Positions 51,771 through 64,000 of a DNA stretch of 64,000 bases are shown here, piece by piece. The notes beneath the pieces are model-generated. The model had not been told where the DNA came from, ran no database searches, and was given only the letters and a program-made list of their open reading frames with translations. A program made the translations under genes and the position numbers. The stretch is from Hyperoplus lanceolatus (Eukaryota; Chordata; Actinopteri; Uranoscopiformes; Ammodytidae): NCBI GenBank assembly GCA_026929865.2, contig CM049407.1:20081001-20145000 (forward strand), written 5' to 3'. Position 1 is the first letter of the stretch. Every line of letters starts with the position of its first letter.

Positions 51771-52060
51771 GTAATAGTTGAGTAATGGTAGAGTTTTTAG
51801 CATGTGGTAGTGGTGATATTCTACATTGCAATACCAATTTTGAAATCCCTCCCTTTCAGAGAATTTACAGGAGCGACTGTGGCCTTTAATAAAGATGGCC
51901 TCATCCACCACTGCAAGTATTTCTACAATATAAAGTGACAAGGTCAAGATGTATTTAGTTGTTTATTCTATATTCTATAGCACTTCGTCTAAGAAGGGAA
52001 TTTCAGGACAAGTCAGGACAACATAGCAGTGATGTGGGATTTCAATACCATATTGGAACA
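51768..52060. repeat. Dispersed repeat R3, second copy
   Basis: TAAAGATGGCCTCATCCACC and TATTCTATAGCACTTCGTCT-type text match 27,290-27,400. Confidence 0.5.
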
Positions 52061-52393
52061 GTTATGTCCAATATACTGCTGCCATGCTTTTGCCTACTTC
52101 CCTCTTTGTGCTTCACCCTGCAAACATGGGCATATCAGTGGAGGAAAAAGTTAAACTCACTGCCCAGGCCCAAGTCACGTCAATTTTCCAAATTTTGATT
52201 TTTTGATTAAAGAGAGAAGGCCACTCTCACTCTCCAAACAGCTGATGGAGCTGAGTGACACAAGAGGCCAAAGTGCAGGTTACTGTCATGGCTCTCTCTC
52301 GTTTTTGTTCTGGTCCCCTCTGCAACAATACAAGGCTGACTTCTGCCACAGCGAAGTTTTTCCCCAAACAACTTATTGTGACTCTCCCCCCTC

Positions 52394-52394
<1 letters not shown>

Positions 52395-52448
<54 letters not shown>
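52395..52448. repeat. (TC)n microsatellite
   Basis: About 27 units in intergenic DNA between slc12a9 and gnb2. Confidence 0.95.
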
Positions 52449-52450
<2 letters not shown>

Positions 52451-52760
52451 AAACAAAAAAGACTGGCTACCAAAAGAGAAGAAAAAGAAAAGAAAGTGTA
52501 ATGGAAAACAACTGCTGCTGACCAATCCTTTTCCAAAGAAGTTAGCACAACCAATACATTAATGAATGGTATAAGCTAATATGTGTTGTTTGGATTGAAG
52601 GAAGTCAGCCATAACATCTATCTTGGACCTTTTTCAGTACTTAACCTGAATTATTCCGAAATAAATCAGCATAATATGAAATGTCATTTGGCATATTATA
52701 TATAACATACCAACGCTTAATATCAAGAAACATGTGGCCCTTATTTAGCGTTGTTTAACC

Positions 52761-54700
52761 TTAAAGGGATATTTCAGTAGTTTTGAAGTGGGGTTGTATG
52801 AGGAACTTAGGACTAGTTAGTGTGTTACCTCATGGAGATGGCAGTCAGCGCATTGATGTTTTAGGAGTTTGAGGGAGGCGTCACTTTAGCGGAAGTCAGC
52901 CTTGTATTGTTGCAGAAGGGCCAGAAGAAAAACGTTTTTCCTCCACATACTGTATATAATGCAAACTTAAATCCTTAATATCCCTTCAATTGTTTGCTAA
53001 AGGGAGATTTTTTTCCACAGCTTTAGTTTGCCGCCAGAAAGCCGTTTTTGTTTTCTTGTGTATCTTGAATAATCCGCAGTAGTTCAAATCAAATCAAATC
53101 AGTTTTATTTGTATAGCCCAAAATCACAAATAGCATTCGTCTCAATGGGCTTTACAGTCCATACAGTATGATACAGTATGGTACAATATGACACAACATG
53201 ATAAAATATGAAACAATATGACACCCTGCCCTTACACCCTTAGCTCGGCTGAGAAAAAACTCCCAGTAAAAAACCCTTTACCGGGATTAAAAAAATAGAA
53301 GAAATCTCAGGGAGAGTTGACAGAGTAAGGGATCCCTCTCCCAGGACGGACATGCTGCAATAGATGTCATAGGTAGAGAAAAATCACAAAGGATTTTGAT
53401 CATTGTCCAGATGTTTAGATGGTAATACTAAAGAAAAGTGCAAATAGTATGGATGCAGGACGAATTCAGATGCTGCCAGAGGATCCACACCGTCTCGTCT
53501 CGTCTCCACCAGGGAAAACAAAGGTTTCCAGCACCGGGATTTCACCCCACGTCTCCAGGTGGTATCTTTAACCACTGCAACATCTTACGCGTAGGCGATC
53601 CATTCTCAGATGTTGCCAGAGGGGAGACCAGATCCACACCGTCTCACCACGACCAGGGAAAACTGGAAGAGGACAGACAAGCAACCAATGAGCAAAGCAA
53701 AAATTAATTTAAAGATTGAACAAACAAGCGAGTAGAAATAGTACTGTCCTGATGGACGGTGAATCAGTGCTGATGTGAGGCAACAGCAGGCGGGAAGCAT
53801 CCGTTCCTAGGACAGCTGATTCCACACAGAGCTCGGAGTCAGTCGAGCAGGTAGACAGGGGGAGAGAACCCCCGGGGCATCACTCAGCAATCATGGAAGA
53901 TAGATAGAAGAGCACAAATGTTAGATAAATGGAATCAGTTATTTTATTTTGCGTCGGCAGGACAATTATTCAGTGGGAGGACAACCGGTACTCAGGCTCT
54001 GACAAACCGAGACCGAAGACAGCTCATCAGGCTGATGATAATAACGCTATAAAAATGTTCAACAATATGAACACAATTAACATTAAATAACATTGATTTA
54101 CACTCTACCGTTCCCCACCGACACTCTACCGTTCACCAGCCTCCCAGACCCAGAGCCTGCCCCCCAGCACCCCGCCCCCAGAGAGCACGCCTCAGTGCAG
54201 CACTAGTCCAGTGGAGGACCGGGGCCGTAGATAGAGAATAGATAGTATAGAATAGGGAAATAGCCAAAATGCACCGCTGCCACAAGGAGCAACCACAGCC
54301 GAAACCCCCGGAGGGGCGGCCCGTACAGCCCACTCGGGCCGGCCAGACCGGCCATGCCCAGCCCATGAGACAAGGCTCAGTAGTTCTGAGTCAAGCAGCT
54401 GATTCGTGGCGTGATACCAAAATAAAGGGCTGTCTGGCAGCAAACTATAAAGCAGTGGGATTTTTTAGTTTAGCGTACAATTGAATGGATATTTAGGTTT
54501 TAGGTTATCATTTATATTTGTGGAGAAAAAACTTTTTTGTTTTGGTCCCCTCTGCAACAGTACAAGGCGTCAGCGCTACAGCAAAGTTTCCCCCAAACTC
54601 CTCATAGTGACTGTGCTGACTGCCATCTCCATAGGGTCACACCATATGCCTACATTACCCCATACAACCCCACTTCAAAAATACTGAACTATCCCTTTAA
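52761..54700. repeat. Palindromic element R1, second copy, split by an insertion
   Basis: Ends are TTAAAGGGATA and TATCCCTTTAA. Arms of about 320 bases (52,761-53,085 and 54,378-54,700) are inverted copies of each other and match the copy near 25,000. No protein is encoded. Confidence 0.8.
53086..54377 (-). mobile_element. 1.3 kb retroposon inside R1
   Basis: Flanked by the perfect 9 bp repeat CAGTAGTTC (53,077-53,085 and 54,378-54,386). On the minus strand it ends GGGCTATACAAATAAAACTG followed by repeats of GATTT, the 3' signature of a common teleost retroposon. It contains an internal diverged duplication (GAGACGGTGTGGATC twice). No reverse transcriptase is visible. Confidence 0.75.
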
Positions 54701-55479
54701 GTTATTGTAGGCTAAGATAAGGAGGTTTGATATGGGGGGGGGGGGGGGGGTAATTTCAAAATGCACAGACCTAGCCCCATAAAAATGGTTATTATAACTT
54801 TAAAACAGTTCTCATTGTGACAACCCTAATAATCACTACTGATTCAGGTGAACCTTTGTAGGCTTAATTATTTATAACACGACATTCAAAAACCTGTGAG
54901 ATGGATCATGGGAGAAAAGTGGCCCCACAGACATCATAGTTATACTGGGCCCCAGAGTTTTGTGCTATGTCCCTGTCTGCAAAGTAGACTATATAAAATA
55001 ATCCCAAATATTGCCTAATTATCTTATTCTTACCCCTGAAAGTCACTGAATTGAGCAACCCATAAGGACCAACTTCTATAGTTTATCCCTTTGAACAGAT
55101 ATAAACCTGACCTCAACCCTCTGCACAGTGATCAGGGGGGGATGAGGGGGGGTCATGGGATTTATTTAGTATTTAAGAGATGGGTGTGGTTGAAACATGC
55201 TTCATGCCCGGATATTGAGGCGTTCACCGCGTGATCTTGGCAGCCAGTTTCTGAATGATGATATTCAGAAAGAGAGAATAGAAGGGAAAAAAACCGTGTG
55301 GATAACTGAGCAAGGGGGCGGCCGTCTCCTTACTCTGGAAGAGAAAAAAGACACACACAGAACATCTGCTGATGGGCTGATTTCTTGCAGCTAATTTTAT
55401 TTATACATTTCGAACTATTTACTATAAGAGGCATCCCCCCCCCCCAGTAATTCATTTCTGACTGGGGGGCGGTTGTCCT

Positions 55480-56125
55480 GATGAAGTGTCGGCAGAGGGA
55501 GGAGGAGGAAACCAGCAAAGAGAGAGAGGAAGGAAACGAGGATAACGTCACGAGAAGAAGCAGAGACTCTCGGAGTAAAAACTGAACGCTGTTTTTATGG
55601 ACAGCCCTTGAGCGGCCCGGGGTCCTATAACTCTAGAGGCGAATTGTGTTTGTTTACGTCGCCCTGGACGAAGGTGTTTTTGTTTTTTTCTTCTCCTCGG
55701 TGAACTTGTGGTGGCGTGAAAAAAGGGGGAGGAGGAGGAGGAGGAGGGGGGCGCAAAAGCTTTCCGGAGAGGAAACGGCAGCAGCAGCAGCAGAGGCAGC
55801 GGCAGACCTCATCTTTCTTTTTTTCAGGAGCTCCGCTATCTACAGCAAGAGAAAAATGGAAATGTGTGTAGCCCTCCTTCGTTTGTCGAAGGATTTGGAA
55901 AGAGCCTGATCGTGACACTCGGAGCTTCAAGTGGATCTCCTTTTTTTTTTTTCTTTTTTTTTTTGCAGCTCGCTTGTCAATGACTGGAAAAGACGTGTAG
56001 TGTTCGATACACCACGGGATTTTTTTCTTTCTCTGGAGAAGGGGGTTGCTTTCGTTTTGTCCTTTTTCTTAAAAAAAAACGACTGAAGGAAAAAAGCAGC
56101 CAACGCATCGGGAGAATTAACAGGT
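55480..56125 (+). promoter_or_regulatory. Likely gnb2 promoter and noncoding first exon
   Basis: A stretch rich in GC and CpG upstream of the gnb2 coding exons, with a CRE-like TAACGTCACG at 55,543, purine-rich blocks and a possible splice donor AACAG/GTAGCC at 56,120. It holds no convincing coding sequence; the open frames in it are simple-sequence runs. The gene needs a noncoding exon upstream of 58,021 and this is the best-looking place, but neither transcription start nor donor is proved. Confidence 0.4.
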
Positions 56126-56938
56126 AGCCGCCCCGTTATCAAACGCAGTGACAGCCGCCGTATAGGCCGGCCTTTTTGGAGTGTAGGCTAATAAGACGAT
56201 GGCTGGGGTGGTGCTGTGCCTGTGCTTTGCCTATTCGTGGCATCATTTCGACCAAATTCACTTAGCTACATCCGCATTACAGGAGCTATCAGCATCTGAA
56301 ACAAGATGTGGTCAGGGCCTTCATCATCAGCTTCTCTGTGCTGATCAATATGTAATGGAGCCTGCACTAACGCGGCCTGCAGCCTTCCCATTTGAAAAAC
56401 CACTAGGAGGCTCTAAATGCTGCGGCCGTGTGAATTCAAGTGCTTATGAAGTGCGCTATAATGTGACTTCTTGTTTTTTTTCTACCGTTTTCTCCTTCTT
56501 TACTACGTCTTACATTATCGGTGCGGAGCTCCCGGCTCGGGCCTGCATGTGTTAACCCGGGAGTGAACGCAGCCACACACACTTTATATGACATGAACGT
56601 TAACAGTGTAGGTTGTAGCCTATCTGGGCTCTGCGCTCTCCTCCAGCTGCAGATGTAGCCGTGCCATGGTGCTGTAGCTGCACATCAGATGTGCATCCAA
56701 AAGGGGTGGGGCCAGCCGCACTTGGCACCCATGTTATTTGCATTGCTGTCTCCTGGTGTTGTAAAAAAAAAAAATGCTATAAAAAGGAGGTAGATTACCA
56801 GTGCGCTCCTAAGGCTAAGGTGCGGGCACTGAGAACGCGCTTTGTTCTCATAACGTAACCTTCCCCATCGGCTTCACCGTGGTGTTGTAGGAGGTAGGAG
56901 GCTGCTCCTCGTCTGCGACTTTGCAGGTGGGATCTGTG

Positions 56939-57028
<90 letters not shown>
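56939..57028. repeat. (GT)n microsatellite downstream of the gnb2 promoter region
   Basis: About 44 units with two TTT breaks, probably within gnb2 intron 1. Confidence 0.95.
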
Positions 57029-57029
<1 letters not shown>

Positions 57030-58020
57030 TTTCTCTCGCATCTCCTCCACGTCCAGTGGTAGGATATCGACACAAATGTGGCTCACAGGCAACGGGAAGC
57101 GTGCACCCGAGCATCTGGCTTGGACCCATCCAGGCCTGATCTCTGATGCATCGCCCCCTCCCTCTCCTCATTGGCTAAATGAGCAGCTGTGCCAGGAGAC
57201 CGAGGCCCATGATGCACCCCTTTTGGCTTCCATTAGTGCCGTGTGATCCATCTGGTCGCAGGTCCCTACAGGGAGCAGTGACCTACTGTAGCTAATTGCG
57301 GTTTTTCTGCAGGGCGCACTGTATGCATGTTTGTTCTGCAGCGTTAGGGCCTACTGTTGATTTGAATTGGCTCACATATGCAAATAGACGCTCCCCGTTT
57401 TTGGGAAGCTGTTTTGAATGTAACTGTGCTCCTATCAGGAAGAGGATATGCTGCATCCTGGTACAGTATCATGTAGACTACGGTGTAGGCGTGTGTGTGT
57501 GTGTGTTACATCAGTTGGCCCACATATATTAGGGATATTTCTTGGACGTAGGCTATTTACATGTTATTTAAATTTTGAAGAACCATTGACCTGTATCAAG
57601 CATCAGGACAAGCTATGACATGATGCACTACCTGTCAGGGCACAGTGCAACAAGTTAAAGGGTGTGTTCGCTCAGTATCCCACTGCCCGGTAGAGATGCT
57701 GGCTGCTCCATAGCATCTTAGTCATTACAGATTATTCTCCTCACTCAAACCAGACATGGACGGTAGCACAGCCATACACAGATTACAAGGTTTTCTTCTC
57801 ACTGTGGGTACAGTAAACCAGTGAGATTAAAAACATGTTTTTATTTTATTATTGATTGGCTTAAATCTGGAACAAACAGCATTTTGAGCAAATTATTTAA
57901 CGTAGGCCTAATTGATTTATTTTGGATGAAAGCGGATTACTGGATTATAAAGGCATGAAACTATGATAATCCCATCTGGCCATGATACTATATGTAAATG
58001 TCGGTTTAATGTTTGCACAG

Positions 58021-62551
<4,531 letters not shown>

Positions 62552-63019
62552 GTGAGTGTTTCTCTCAGGGCAGCATTATTACAAGTTAAATATGTGTCTA
62601 CGTTTCGTATTTCTTTTCTTGTTTTTCTGGGATTGCACGACAGTTTAACAGGCACTCAATCTTTACACATGAAGTGCAGTTCACTAGCCATCTCAAAAAT
62701 AGCTGCTTATTTTCTGCTGAAGGTCTTTGTCGAGGCTTGATAAGAAATAAATACCATAAATTATTATTATTACAGCAAATCTGTGCATAAAAGGTGGGCA
62801 TTAACAGTATCAGTCTCAAGATGCTTTTGTGTAGTTGCAGTGCAGCAAGTGTAGAATTCAGCTACTTCTCTAGGGTCCCTAAAGCTAACGGAAGTAAAAT
62901 ACAAAACAGCATATTCGTGAGTTAGATGAAAGATGCATGTACATTGATAACACAAAAGCCTTTCTGCCACTCATGGTTAATGGTTGGGTGAAGCTATGTA
63001 TTGGCAAACAATTGTGTTT

Positions 63020-64000
<981 letters not shown>

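Larger units (their letters stand above)
50321..52760. other. Intergenic DNA between slc12a9 and gnb2
   Basis: Contains a SINE, repeat R3 and a TC microsatellite; no gene recognised. Confidence 0.45.

Noticed and set aside
55625..55930. Possible small protein genes in the purine-rich stretch upstream of gnb2
   Set aside because: Low-complexity frames in a promoter-like region on both strands, without homology.
56199..56555. 118-residue frame with a hydrophobic start between the gnb2 promoter and coding exons
   Set aside because: No homology recognised, no splice evidence, and it lies in the presumed first intron of gnb2.

Overview
The window is nuclear DNA from a ray-finned (teleost) fish. 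The evidence is small exons with GT-AG introns, proteins of vertebrate type, long dinucleotide microsatellites, and teleost-type mobile DNA (a DIRS element, an L1/Tx1-like LINE, Tc1 elements, tRNA-derived SINEs and palindromic MITEs). Nothing prokaryotic, viral or CRISPR-like was seen.

Four protein genes can be assembled exon by exon. (1) Minus strand, 5,571-16,206: a complete 18-coding-exon retinal membrane guanylyl cyclase of the GC-E/GUCY2D class, 1,102 codons plus stop. (2) Plus strand, 28,050-31,712: a complete 11-exon steroid dehydrogenase of the HSD17B3/HSD17B12/Hsd20b2 group, 308 aa. (3) Minus strand, 33,299-47,209: a complete 13-coding-exon slc12a9, 904 aa, with a probable noncoding first exon near 50,026. 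(4) Plus strand, 58,039 to beyond 62,551: gnb2 (G protein beta 2), first seven coding exons only, residues 1-233, cut by the window end. Genes 1 and 2 are head to head across about 12 kb, 2 and 3 are tail to tail across 1.6 kb, and 3 and 4 are head to head. SLC12A9 and GNB2 are also neighbours on human 7q22, so that part is an old linkage. The four genes do not form a single pathway; the cyclase makes photoreceptor cGMP, the dehydrogenase acts on steroids, SLC12A9 is a membrane transporter relative and Gnb2 is a general signalling subunit.

Much of the rest is mobile DNA. 1-3,050 is a mosaic of inverted-repeat elements. 20,004-20,796 is a hAT-like element with a smaller MITE inside. 22,890-25,499 is a palindromic element broken by a truncated LINE and a SINE. 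The 7.7 kb intron 11 of slc12a9 holds a DIRS-type tyrosine-recombinase retrotransposon (34,606-39,551) with inverted terminal repeats and an internal complementary region, and a fold-back Tc1 element (40,076-41,567). 52,761-54,700 is a second copy of the palindromic element, split by a 1.3 kb retroposon with a 9 bp target duplication. A Tc1 transposase copy runs off the right end inside a gnb2 intron.

No new biological system was found. The most unusual items are the fold-back Tc1, the DIRS copy with a minisatellite leader and gag-RT deletion, and a 40-unit UG tract close to a splice acceptor of the retinal cyclase.
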